Shown piece after piece: positions 55,379 through 63,469 of a DNA stretch of 64,000 nucleotides. The notes below the pieces were generated by a model. It was not told where the DNA came from. It made no database searches and was given only the letters and a program-made list of their open reading frames with translations. Source of the stretch: an uncultured Porphyromonadaceae bacterium. Lineage in GTDB: Bacteria; Bacteroidota; Bacteroidia; Bacteroidales; Muribaculaceae. Each line of letters opens with the position of its first letter. Position 1 is the first letter of the stretch. The stretch spans positions 1 through 64,000 of the forward strand of contig CAMWMR010000008.1 in NCBI GenBank assembly GCA_947175425.1, read 5' to 3'. The translations under genes and the position numbers were made by a program.

Positions 55379-56178
55379 CGTTTGCTGAAATATCCTTTAA
55401 TAATATTGATATATGCTTTCAAAGGAGTGATATCGGATTTATAGAAACTGCCATGAGTGAACACCCAATAATTTATATATGCGAATCCGGTTACAGCTCC
55501 CATGGCACGTCGCGATGCCCACCCGATATTTTGAAGATGCGCCGGGGTGTAGCCTTTGAACCATTGGCTTTCGCCGGGATTGACAGTGGCTATGCACTCG
55601 GGCGAATAGTACATAGAGGCACCTGCTCTGCGGAAATCGAGCATGAATTTATTCTCCTCTCCGCCGCCATTACCGGTGCCGCTGCCCATTTTTTCATCGA
55701 AAAGAATTCCGAACTTTTTAAGGCTCGACAGCTTAAATGCAAGCTGAAGCGATGAGGTGTTTAATATTTGCTTGAATTTCAGCGTTTTTTGCTCGGCAGG
55801 GTATATTTTTTTGTTTTTAAGGTCGTTGCGAATCAACGAAAACGCAATAATATCGGCTGTGGGAATACGTGAAAAAGCTCCGGAAATTATTGATTCAATA
55901 TTATCGTGAAAGGTTTCATCGTCATCGGCGAGCAAGCAAATGCTGTTTTCAGGCGCATTCCTCAAAGCCATGTTGCGGCTTCTCGACAGCCCCCGCTCGG
56001 TAGTTGAAATAAACCGACACCACTTTTTTTGCCCGAATTTGTTTGTAAACGTAAAGTCTTCGGTTTTATCAACATCACACTGGTTAACCACAATAATGTT
56101 AGATTGAACGTTACTTCGTTCCAGAATCGAGTGGTCGTGCTGAAACATGCACGACATTAGAATTACAATATCTGCCAT
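55375..56178 (-). CDS. Glycosyltransferase (GT2/GT-A-like)
   Basis: A 267-residue putative glycosyltransferase. The first part reads IIVVNQCDVDKTED and later TERGLSRSRNMALRNAPENS, then CLLADDDETFHDN as the metal-binding acidic motif. GSGTGNGGGEENKFMLDFRR near residue 175 matches the region holding the catalytic base. The N-terminus is less canonical than in the other two GT2 genes. It begins 5 bp after the remnant acyltransferase frame. Confidence 0.8.
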   Translation of the reverse strand: MADIVILMSCMFQHDHSILERSNVQSNIIVVNQCDVDKTEDFTFTNKFGQKKWCRFISTTERGLSRSRNMALRNAPENSICLLADDDETFHDNIESIISGAFSRIPTADIIAFSLIRNDLKNKKIYPAEQKTLKFKQILNTSSLQLAFKLSSLKKFGILFDEKMGSGTGNGGGEENKFMLDFRRAGASMYYSPECIATVNPGESQWFKGYTPAHLQNIGWASRRAMGAVTGFAYINYWVFTHGSFYKSDITPLKAYINIIKGYFSKR

Positions 56179-56183
56179 CGATT

Positions 56184-56348
56184 TTATATATGTAATGCTT
56201 TAGAAGCTGCCGTACGCAGCTGCATAAAAAGGTATGCGAGCAGTAATGACGCGGGAATTGAAAGTACAAGGAAAAGCCACAGAGGAATTTGCCAAAGCTC
56301 CGAAGCTACCGTAAAAAATTTGAAATGGATTAGATAACAGTAAAAGGC
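56184..56348 (-). pseudogene. Remnant of an acyltransferase-3 (OatA-like) gene, C-terminal end
   Basis: In the 218 bp between two glycosyltransferase genes, the minus strand has a 54-codon open frame without its own start, bounded upstream by a TAA at 56349-56351. It reads AFYCYLIHFKFFTVASELWQ, then IPLWLFLVLSIPASLLLAYL and a basic end. This resembles the last two helices of acyltransferase family 3 proteins (YLIH motif, then IPLWLFL..LLLAYLF). The rest of the gene is missing and sequence upstream is AT-rich. I infer deletion of a sugar O-acetyltransferase gene during reshuffling of the locus. Confidence 0.55.
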
Positions 56349-56396
56349 TTATTTACCAATTTTATGTTTGATATTATATGATAAATCTATTATCAA

Positions 56397-57284
56397 TCAA
56401 TTTGTATGTATATGTGATATTAAGCTATTAGCCAAAGGGGTGAAGAACATTTTAGGGGATAACGGCACATAATTAACCAAAATTCTCAGAGCGTCTGTAA
56501 TGTCTTTGTTTTTTAAATAAGACATAAAAACAGACCCATAATGGAATGCGTAACATTTTTTGGCAAATCCCGGTTCTGATAATTCAATTGATTTTATTGC
56601 TTTGTCAAATTTTGACAAGAAATAATTTTTTAGTTCTTCGTAGCGTTTTCCGGATATAATGTTTTCGCCATCATTCACTCCAATTTCAAAAAGCGGTTTT
56701 AGAACAGGAGCAATTAATCCTCCATTTGCAAAATATCGTAACAGCAGTTCGTAGTCCTGATGCCTTTTAAAATTTTCGTCGAATCCACCAATTTTAAGGA
56801 GCGCATTTCGTCGAAACATCAGAGATGGAGTGAACATATAGCTTTTCCCCATGAGTATTTCTCGCGAAAGCGAACCTGCAGGAATATCTGAAGAAATTAA
56901 TAATCCTTTACGAAATCCTTGACAATATACTGCTTCATATTCCGGATGGGACAAAAGAAAATTCCGCTGCAACTCGCATTTTTCGGGGTAAAACCAATCA
57001 TCATCATCAAGAAAAGCAATAAATTCAGCGGATGAAGCAAAAATTCCTGTATTTCTTGCTGCAGCGCCGTTGCGGTTTTCCTGGTGGATAATATATTTAA
57101 CGCGCTTATCGTCTGAGAATTCCTCAATAATTTCAGCAGTTGCTATTTGAGCAGGAGACCCGGCTCCATTATCGTCAACTACAATAATTTCAACATCGCT
57201 GAATGTTTGAGATAGTACGGATTTTATAGCTCTTGCAAGAGCTCCGCGATTTTTATACGTCGGTATTATAACAGAAATTTCCAA
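56397..57284 (-). CDS. Glycosyltransferase family 2
   Basis: A 295-residue GT2 enzyme with a classical N-terminus, MEISVIIPTYKNRGALARAI, then VEIIVVDDNGAGSP, NRNGAAARNTGIFASSAEFI and AFLDDDDWFYPEK (metal-binding). Later GGFDENFKRHQDYELLLRYF carries the catalytic-base region. It probably adds one sugar of the repeat unit. Its start lies inside the last 32 bp of the polymerase gene, an unusually long overlap that keeps both family-typical ends. Confidence 0.93.
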   Translation of the reverse strand: MEISVIIPTYKNRGALARAIKSVLSQTFSDVEIIVVDDNGAGSPAQIATAEIIEEFSDDKRVKYIIHQENRNGAAARNTGIFASSAEFIAFLDDDDWFYPEKCELQRNFLLSHPEYEAVYCQGFRKGLLISSDIPAGSLSREILMGKSYMFTPSLMFRRNALLKIGGFDENFKRHQDYELLLRYFANGGLIAPVLKPLFEIGVNDGENIISGKRYEELKNYFLSKFDKAIKSIELSEPGFAKKCYAFHYGSVFMSYLKNKDITDALRILVNYVPLSPKMFFTPLANSLISHIHTN

Positions 57285-58497
57285 GAGCGCAATATCGATT
57301 AATTGTAAGATACATAAATAACCACAATGGAGCTAATGATATAATCGTTATAGACAAGCATCCAAAGATAAAGTATTGTAAATATAGTATAGGGATTATT
57401 GCAAATGACGGTTGTCTCCTCATTACTATCCACCCCATACGGAAAGTTATAGCATTAATAATCAAGAAAATTATTCCTCCGAATATCCCTAATGCCATAA
57501 ATTGCTCAACAATTATATTATGAACATAAATTTTTCCCGGAATTAGATAGGAACTGCCAAATATCGGATTCCTCAGAAACAGCTCCCAACCTTCATCCAC
57601 AAGAGTATCGCGACCCGAGGTATGATTTTGAAGACCGTCTTCGGCAAATATGGTATTAACAATTCGTTTAAATGGCGTGACACCTATTGAATCAAGATAA
57701 TCACTCAACCAAAAGAACAAGTCCTTTATGAGATCACTAAACAAGCATAGAACAATCAATAAAGCACCCACCCAAATATAACGTGGATTTTGAGCTAACA
57801 AATATATCGCAAGACAAACAAAGAAAGCGACAAACGGGCCGCGAGAGCCGGAAAATCCGATGCATACTCCACTTAAAACAATCCAGCCTATCAAGATAGC
57901 TTTCTGCAACAGATTCGTTTCTTTTAGCAGATATACAGAAATCAGAGCCAATGAACAAGCATATTGTCCAAATGATATAGAAAACACGCCAAAACCGCTA
58001 TCAAACCTGCCATCTCTGGACATATCAACTTCGCCAGCCAAGATTTTTAATACTGACGCAGACATGCAAATAAATAGAATAACCGCACTATACCAAAATA
58101 TTCTTTTGATACTAAAATATGCTACGATGTTTCTAAAATATATAGCCGGCAAAAGCAAACCAAAGAAATAAAAGAAGACTATTGTACTTGGCGATTTATA
58201 TAAGAAAAATCCTTTACCCGGTTCTATAAAATCGACATACAACCGAGCAAAAAGCATTAGCTGATAAACGAATATAAATATCCATATAATGGATTGCTTA
58301 TGCGAAATATTTTTCTTTCTAAATAAAGTAACCACCATCAGACATAGCCCGATAATATATACGGCAATTCTTACAATTGTTTGATCTACAAAACTTCCTG
58401 TATAAGGTACTAATTCCTGACAGAAAAGGATCAAAACGATGTACCCTATTAACCTCCCTGTCCAAGAATTGAACGGAGTTACTTTATGATTTATCAT
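57253..58497 (-). CDS. wzy: O-antigen polymerase/ligase-type membrane protein (Wzy)
   Basis: A 414-residue protein with about ten to twelve transmembrane helices. The Wzy_C/O-antigen-ligase segment is SGSRGPFVAFFVCLAIYLL, and a large extracytoplasmic loop contains GRDTLVDEGWELFLRNPIFG and YVHNIIVEQFMALGIFGGII, the most conserved part of the family. It polymerises repeat units at the periplasmic face. The gene is markedly AT-rich compared with flanking core genes. It overlaps wzx by 4 bp. Confidence 0.85.
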   Translation of the reverse strand: MINHKVTPFNSWTGRLIGYIVLILFCQELVPYTGSFVDQTIVRIAVYIIGLCLMVVTLFRKKNISHKQSIIWIFIFVYQLMLFARLYVDFIEPGKGFFLYKSPSTIVFFYFFGLLLPAIYFRNIVAYFSIKRIFWYSAVILFICMSASVLKILAGEVDMSRDGRFDSGFGVFSISFGQYACSLALISVYLLKETNLLQKAILIGWIVLSGVCIGFSGSRGPFVAFFVCLAIYLLAQNPRYIWVGALLIVLCLFSDLIKDLFFWLSDYLDSIGVTPFKRIVNTIFAEDGLQNHTSGRDTLVDEGWELFLRNPIFGSSYLIPGKIYVHNIIVEQFMALGIFGGIIFLIINAITFRMGWIVMRRQPSFAIIPILYLQYFIFGCLSITIISLAPLWLFMYLTINRYCALGNFCYNTDV

Positions 58498-60014
58498 TTT
58501 AGAAACGGAATGGATGATCTGAGTTTTGATAACTGCTTCTTCTCAAAATCATCTGTTGCAAAAGCAAAAACAAGGAAAATAAAAACAGATGTAAAGAAAA
58601 TGATTTCAATTACAAATATACCCCAAGAGAAGTATAGTCTGTAGACCGACAAATAAAGTATAAACAGGATACATGTAGGCCAAACAACAGGCCAAATGAC
58701 ATTTTTAAACCATTTAAAAATATCGACCCCTATTAGCTTATGCATTATGATTATTCTCATAATCGCCGATATCAGCTCCAATATAGCAAATACCCAAAAC
58801 GCATAAAAAAGTGAAATACGACAATATAAGAGTATCGCAAGAATTGGCAAGACCGCCAACTTAAATGAATCTACCGACAATGAATATCGTTGGAGCTTTC
58901 CATAGGCTTTATTAGCTACGGAAAGTCCGACAGATAAAGAGTCGAAAAAACTGCTTGCCAAAACCACAGTAGTAAATAGCGTTGCTCTTTCAGGAAGCTC
59001 GCCGAGCCACAAAGTTAAAACTTCTTGTAGACGAAAAATTAAAGGTATAGTAACGGCAGCCATCAAAAAAGAGCAAAATTTACTTACAGTACAAGCGAGT
59101 TGAATGGCTAATTCACGATTTCCATTACCTTCAGCTCGAGTCAGCGGAGGCGCAATAGCATTTAAGAGTGCTGCCGAAATATAATTTACACCGCCGCTTA
59201 CTTGTGCGGCTATACCATATGAAGCATTTAATACTGTACCGAAAAACTTATTTATAACTATTGCAACCCCTTGATTCCTACCGATAATGCAAAATGTGGA
59301 ATATAATGCCCACCCGGTGAATGATGTCATTGATCTAATAAAATCCTTGGATAGAACACCTCTGAAGCGTATTGTAAATTCCTCGAATCTAATTCCCGAA
59401 TAAAGAGCAAATGCAATTAAAGTAAATACATTTATTCCAATCATCAGAGTTGCATATAGTATAAGCCTATCACCACTATAATCCAATACAAAAAATGCAA
59501 TCAGAACTTTTAAAACCGCATCTATAATATCGATAAATGAAGTATAAACCAAATTTTCATGAGCTACAAGCAAAGCTCGAAATGGCGTTGTTATTAATGT
59601 TAAAAATACCATTGTAACCGCACAGTGGTAAACTATACGTGCTGAAAACAGTCTGTCTTCAGCAATGTTGAGCCATCCATCCAGCAGAAAAAAACCTACA
59701 CATTCTAAAACAAACAAAGAGATCAAGGCAAACATTAAATGTAAAAACAGACTGTTCGCAAAGGTTTTTTTTATATAATCCAAAGATCTTGAAGCTTGAT
59801 TATAAGAAAGAAAGCGCTGGGTAGTAGCGGAAAGAGCATTATTTAAGAATGACAGCAGCCCGACAATACCCGCCAAGAGCATATAAATTCCATAATCTTC
59901 TTCTCCAAGGCCTTGCAAGATTATTCTTGTGGAATAAAACCCAAGAATAATACCTGCAAAAGTCTTGAGAACCTGCGCTAATGTATTGAGGACTATACGC
60001 GATGACGCTTGCAT
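58494..60014 (-). CDS. wzx: Polysaccharide flippase (Wzx)
   Basis: A 506-residue protein with 12-14 hydrophobic helices, of the MATE/MOP-like polysaccharide export family. The start QASSRIVLNTLAQVLKTFAG, then STRIILQGLGEEDYGIYMLL, is typical of Bacteroidales Wzx. It flips undecaprenyl-linked repeat units across the inner membrane. Strongly AT-rich. It lies 2 bp after the dehydrogenase stop. Confidence 0.93.
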   Translation of the reverse strand: MQASSRIVLNTLAQVLKTFAGIILGFYSTRIILQGLGEEDYGIYMLLAGIVGLLSFLNNALSATTQRFLSYNQASRSLDYIKKTFANSLFLHLMFALISLFVLECVGFFLLDGWLNIAEDRLFSARIVYHCAVTMVFLTLITTPFRALLVAHENLVYTSFIDIIDAVLKVLIAFFVLDYSGDRLILYATLMIGINVFTLIAFALYSGIRFEEFTIRFRGVLSKDFIRSMTSFTGWALYSTFCIIGRNQGVAIVINKFFGTVLNASYGIAAQVSGGVNYISAALLNAIAPPLTRAEGNGNRELAIQLACTVSKFCSFLMAAVTIPLIFRLQEVLTLWLGELPERATLFTTVVLASSFFDSLSVGLSVANKAYGKLQRYSLSVDSFKLAVLPILAILLYCRISLFYAFWVFAILELISAIMRIIIMHKLIGVDIFKWFKNVIWPVVWPTCILFILYLSVYRLYFSWGIFVIEIIFFTSVFIFLVFAFATDDFEKKQLSKLRSSIPFLK

Positions 60015-60016
60015 GA

Positions 60017-61303
60017 TTACAGTCTGCCATCAATAAGTTCACGCGGAAGTACACCTTTCACATCGTAAACCACGCCATCGTCAGAAGATGCAAGGAGAGA
60101 ACGTACATCAAGGGCTTTGAACTCATTATGAGCCACACCAAGAATCACTGTATCAAATTGTCCTTTGAGTTCTTCAAGAGACTTGTCGGTAAGTTCGATT
60201 CCGTACTCGTGCTTAACAGATTCGGGACTTGCCCATGCATCATATACGGTTATGTTATGAGTGTACTCCTCAAGAGTGTGATATATGTCCACAATCTTGG
60301 TGTTTCGTATATCGGGACAGTTTTCTTTAAATGTGATACCAAGCAAAAGGATCTTTGCATCCTTTACTTTCACTCCTTTAAGGTTCATAGCTTTGACTAC
60401 CTGATTGGCTACATATGCGCCCATTCCGTCATTAAGACGACGAGCAGAGAACATAACGCGCGGAAGGACTCCATACACCTGAGCTTTCTGAATCAAGTAA
60501 TATGGGTCAACCGAAATGCAATGTCCGCCTACAAGCCCGGGCGAAAGTTTAATGAAGTTCCATTTTGAGGAGGCGGCTTCTATTACATCGTGAGTATCAA
60601 TACCCATTGCATTAAAAATCTTTGCAAGCTCGTTCATGAATGCTATATTAACATCTCGTTGTGAGTTTTCGATGATTTTAGACGCTTCCGCAACTTTTAT
60701 TGATGGAGCTTTGTGAGTACCGTTGACCAAAACTGAATTATAAACTTCGTCAATGATATCGGCAATTTCCGGAGTTGACCCGGACGTAACTTTTTGAATT
60801 GTTTCCACCGTGTGTAGTTTATCGCCCGGGTTGATACGTTCCGGAGAATATCCTGCATAGAAGTCTTTGTTGAACTTCAATCCGCTTACTCGTTCAACTA
60901 CAGGAAGGCATTCCTCCTCTGTAACCCCTGGATAAACCGTTGACTCATAAACAACGATATCTCCTTTAGAAATGACTTTGCCAACTGTCTCCGATGCACC
61001 CCAAAGCGGCTTAAGATCCGGCCGGTTGTTGTCATCTACAGGAGTTGGAACTGCAACTACATAGAAGTTACAATCACGAATATCATTCAAATTCGTTGTA
61101 CATTTGAACCCATGTTCCTTAATCGCATTTTGAAGAAGTTCATCACTAACTTCTAATGTTGAATCATGGCCGTTGTTTAATGCATCGACACGTTTTTTAT
61201 TCATGTCAAATCCGATTGTTTCGTATTTTGTTGAAAACAATCTTGCCAAAGGCAAGCCGACATAGCCTAAACCAATGACGCAAATTTTTATTGATTTTTC
61301 CAT
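60017..61303 (-). CDS. Nucleotide-sugar 6-dehydrogenase (WbpO/TviB-like)
   Basis: A 428-residue UDP-sugar dehydrogenase, started at the ATG at 61301-61303. The NAD-binding loop is ICVIGLGYVGLPLARLF; the catalytic Cys is in GLVGGHCISVDPYYLIQK; other conserved parts are VAVPTPVDDNNRPDL, YESTVYPGVTEEECLP and LLGITFKENCPDIRNTKIVD. TviB/WbpO oxidise UDP-GlcNAc or UDP-GalNAc to the uronic acid, so the surface polymer probably contains an acidic sugar. No epimerase partner is present in the window. A 76-bp leader with a T-rich palindrome at 61313-61335 precedes it. Confidence 0.9.
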   Translation of the reverse strand: MEKSIKICVIGLGYVGLPLARLFSTKYETIGFDMNKKRVDALNNGHDSTLEVSDELLQNAIKEHGFKCTTNLNDIRDCNFYVVAVPTPVDDNNRPDLKPLWGASETVGKVISKGDIVVYESTVYPGVTEEECLPVVERVSGLKFNKDFYAGYSPERINPGDKLHTVETIQKVTSGSTPEIADIIDEVYNSVLVNGTHKAPSIKVAEASKIIENSQRDVNIAFMNELAKIFNAMGIDTHDVIEAASSKWNFIKLSPGLVGGHCISVDPYYLIQKAQVYGVLPRVMFSARRLNDGMGAYVANQVVKAMNLKGVKVKDAKILLLGITFKENCPDIRNTKIVDIYHTLEEYTHNITVYDAWASPESVKHEYGIELTDKSLEELKGQFDTVILGVAHNEFKALDVRSLLASSDDGVVYDVKGVLPRELIDGRL

Positions 61304-61379
61304 TAAAATATGTTTTTTTGTCGTATACAAAAAAATGAACTAATGTATTCGTATTAAATTTTTGAGGGATTAGAGTTAT

Positions 61380-62201
61380 TCAGCGTTGGGTAAGGTGCTC
61401 GTTGTTGAAGCGGAGGGCGAGGGCGAAGGCCTGACGTTCGCAGGGATGAAGTTCGGGGCGCGATGACAGTTCAAGGAGTATGTGATTATCAACTGCAAGC
61501 TGTTCGTCGAACTCCATTAAACCGGGATACAGGGAACTGATAAAGCTGCGATAGCTGCGAAGAATATTTGTTCCTATGCCGGAAAAGTCGGACAGTTGAT
61601 TGCAGTCGCACCACCGGCGTTTATCTGCTTCAGAAACCGCCTCGGTATCCTTATATAAATCCAGCCGCATTATTATTGCAAGTCGGCGATAGTTTTCGGC
61701 TTTTGTTGCATCGGGGAAGTAATAATGGAGCTGAAGTGTGGTTAACCATTTATTTTTAAGCGAGTTGTAAGCTTCCGAATACTCTCCGGGAGCTTTTTCG
61801 GGCATATATTCTACAAGAGGATATACAATATCGAAAATTACGCTTTCATCTATTTCCCGATTTCCGTTTTTCCATGCCTTGAACACTTGCGCGGAGCAAC
61901 GGTCGATAAAATTTAAATCGGGAAGGCGTTTATATCCAATGCGATATATGATGTTATAGCATTCGAGCAACTCGGGGATGTCGTTTTCTCTACACACCGA
62001 TAATTGCTTGTATATTCTGCTGCTTAGAGTTCGGCACTCCTCTGCTATTTCCGACTCTTGCTGTGTGGCAATATGTCCGTCCTCGATAAGGCATCCGGCC
62101 AATTGCCCTTTCATAATAATATAATGTGAATATGCTTTAAGCTCATTCACACTTTCTGTTTTTATTTTTAGGAGAGACATCGATTCTACAGCCACGCGCA
62201 T
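61380..62201 (-). CDS. Unrecognised protein in the UpxZ position
   Basis: A 273-residue soluble protein; I start it at 62199-62201 (MRVAVESMSLLKIKTESVNE), 25 bp after upxY, because the longer reading overlaps upxY by 50 bp. It is largely helical, with Cys, Trp and Leu-rich segments such as LLECYNIIYRIGYKRLPDLN and GIGTNILRSYRSFISSLYPG. In Bacteroides, upxY is followed by upxZ, whose product inhibits UpxY proteins of other capsule loci. UpxZ is about 160 residues, so this longer protein may be a distant relative, an extended form, or something else. I see no enzyme motif. Confidence 0.6.
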   Translation of the reverse strand: MRVAVESMSLLKIKTESVNELKAYSHYIIMKGQLAGCLIEDGHIATQQESEIAEECRTLSSRIYKQLSVCRENDIPELLECYNIIYRIGYKRLPDLNFIDRCSAQVFKAWKNGNREIDESVIFDIVYPLVEYMPEKAPGEYSEAYNSLKNKWLTTLQLHYYFPDATKAENYRRLAIIMRLDLYKDTEAVSEADKRRWCDCNQLSDFSGIGTNILRSYRSFISSLYPGLMEFDEQLAVDNHILLELSSRPELHPCERQAFALALRFNNEHLTQR

Positions 62202-62226
62202 TTTATCGACGGAGCTATAAATTAGT

Positions 62227-62859
62227 TTAGGAGAGTATTTTTTCGACGTCAGCGGGGTCGATGAATACAGTGGCACCGCCTAACACCGAGAGACTTACTA
62301 CAAGGCAGTGTGTGCCGTCGGAGTTTTTTCGTATAATGCCTTCGAGTCCGCGGAAGCTTCCTCGAATAACCCTCACAGTATCTTTTTCTTTAAAAGAAGC
62401 CGGGATAAAGTCGACCGGATAGTCCGACTGCCCGAGCATAAATCTTAATTTGCTAATTTCGGCATTGCCAATCACCGCAACCGGTTTGTTGAGCGAACCT
62501 GTTTCGGCAGTTCTATTTACCATAAAACGGTTAATATACGGCAATGTAACAATTCTGCGACGCTCTTTTTCGGTACACCTTACGAAAACCATTGCCGGAA
62601 TAACAACGCGTTCAACCATTTTACGGCGTCCGTTATTCCACACACGCATTTCCTGCTGTGTGGCAACATAAGTTTCTATATTAATATCCTTGAGTTTCTC
62701 GGCGACTTTTTTCTCGTGGCGGGCGTTAACGATTGCCACAAACCACTTGATTTCGGGCACGCCTACGGCGTCGTCAACGCCCGAGGGCACTGTCGCAAGA
62801 GAAGGTTTTGAAGGTTTATCTTCTGACGCAGTTAACATTTCAGCTAATGTCGCCTTCAT
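62227..62859 (-). CDS. upxY: UpxY-family NusG-like antiterminator
   Basis: A 210-residue protein. After a variable N-terminus of about 36 residues comes an NGN domain (IKWFVAIVNARHEKKVAEKL, then RRKMVERVVIPAMVFVRCTE) and a C-terminal KOW motif (FKEKDTVRVIRGSFRGLEGI). UpxY proteins travel with RNA polymerase and prevent premature termination in their own capsule operon. It is the first gene of the polysaccharide locus, and its ATG is 1 bp from the left inverted repeat of the putative invertible promoter. Confidence 0.92.
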   Translation of the reverse strand: MKATLAEMLTASEDKPSKPSLATVPSGVDDAVGVPEIKWFVAIVNARHEKKVAEKLKDINIETYVATQQEMRVWNNGRRKMVERVVIPAMVFVRCTEKERRRIVTLPYINRFMVNRTAETGSLNKPVAVIGNAEISKLRFMLGQSDYPVDFIPASFKEKDTVRVIRGSFRGLEGIIRKNSDGTHCLVVSLSVLGGATVFIDPADVEKILS

Positions 62860-62860
62860 G

Positions 62861-62877
62861 ATCTCTTTTTAAGAGAT
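62861..62877 (+). repeat. Left inverted repeat of the putative invertible promoter
   Basis: ATCTCTTTTTAAGAGAT, 17 bp. It is the exact reverse complement of the copy at 63044-63060. Each copy has 7-bp palindromic half-sites (ATCTCTT/AAGAGAT) around a 3-bp core, TTT here and AAA in the other copy, so the core alone defines direction. Confidence 0.85.
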
Positions 62878-63043
62878 TGTGATTGATAAAAGGAATTTGA
62901 TTGACAATGGTTTAAACATTACTTTTTGAGCATTTGCAAAACAATGTCATATCTAAGTAGTTGTCCTCCAGTATTCTGACAATATTTTATTTGGGGAAAG
63001 CTGTCATTCCAAATATTTTGTGTAACTTTGCAAAAAATTAAGT
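62878..63043. promoter_or_regulatory. Putative invertible promoter segment (phase switch) of the polysaccharide locus
   Basis: A 166-bp AT-rich segment without genes, bounded by two 17-bp inverted repeats and directly upstream of upxY. It contains one clear -7 box, TAACTTTG at 63023-63030 on the plus strand, and none on the minus strand. This is the arrangement of the Mpi-controlled invertible promoters of Bacteroides fragilis capsule loci. If the whole 62861-63060 unit flipped, the box would fall at 62891-62898 pointing at upxY, giving a start site about 25 nt before the upxY ATG. In the orientation seen here it points away, so upxY would be OFF. No recombinase gene is in the window. Inversion itself is inferred. 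Confidence 0.75.
63023..63030 (+). promoter_or_regulatory. -7 box of the invertible promoter (OFF direction)
   Basis: TAACTTTG within GTGTAACTTTGCA, the common Bacteroidetes -7 context. A TTTG at the usual -33 distance is lacking (GCTG at 19-bp spacing). It lies 13 bp inside the right inverted repeat. Confidence 0.6.
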
Positions 63044-63060
63044 ATCTCTTAAAAAGAGAT
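63044..63060 (+). repeat. Right inverted repeat of the putative invertible promoter
   Basis: ATCTCTTAAAAAGAGAT, the exact reverse complement of 62861-62877. Homology stops at the 17-bp boundary on both sides, which argues for a defined recombination site and not a degraded duplication. Confidence 0.85.
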
Positions 63061-63469
63061 TATTAAAAAAATTATAACGACTGCAGGGCTTCTATACAGA
63101 ACAGCTAAACGGCTGCTTTCCATTATAATATCACGACAAACGCTTGGGTCCAATGTAATAGCATCATTGGAGATGTACTGCTTATCCTAATCGGAGTGTC
63201 GTTCCCGTAATCATGGTATACTAAAGAGCAATATTGGTTATTACCTGTAGAATTACGGTATTAATTTTGCAACGGTCAGGAAATAAGTGAAATTTTTACC
63301 GTAAAAAATGATGCAATTTATCCTGTCTGACTTGATATATTTGCAGGATATTGCACACGCATTATCCTGCATATTATGTGTTTTAATAGATTTTAATACT
63401 TTTAGCAACAAATAAACCCAGAAAGATTCATAAATTCGCAAACTAATCATAATAAGCCAAATCATACCA
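63061..63469. other. Gene-free region with two dyads before the 4Fe-4S gene
   Basis: About 410 bp without a convincing gene. It contains a second plus-strand -7-like box, TAATTTTG (63262-63269), an inverted repeat TTACGGTA/TACCGTAA (63253-63260 and 63297-63304) around that box, and a tighter dyad TGCAGGATA/TATCCTGCA (63342-63350 and 63363-63371). TTATCCTG occurs at 63318-63325 and again at 63362-63369. A further weak box, TACTTTTA, lies at 63397-63404. Confidence 0.5.
63342..63371 (+). promoter_or_regulatory. Dyad, possible operator of the 4Fe-4S gene
   Basis: A perfect 9-bp inverted repeat (TGCAGGATA and TATCCTGCA) separated by 12 bp. It lacks a T run, so it is not a terminator. It lies about 100 bp upstream of the start at 63470 and just ahead of the weak -7 box at 63397. 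The regulator is unknown. Confidence 0.4.

Noticed and set aside
61313-61335. T-rich palindrome before the UDP-sugar dehydrogenase considered as a terminator
   Set aside because: The arms are A/T homopolymers with almost no G-C pairs, so the hairpin would be weak, and it lies inside the operon.
63253-63304. TTACGGTA/TACCGTAA considered as a second pair of inversion sites around a -7 box
   Set aside because: The enclosed segment is only 36 bp and the arms 8 bp, too short for typical promoter inversion; more likely an operator or chance dyad.
63253-63465. A 70-codon open frame on the minus strand in the spacer before the 4Fe-4S gene
   Set aside because: It is AT-rich, covers the dyads and promoter-like boxes, shows no recognisable protein features and has no upstream promoter.
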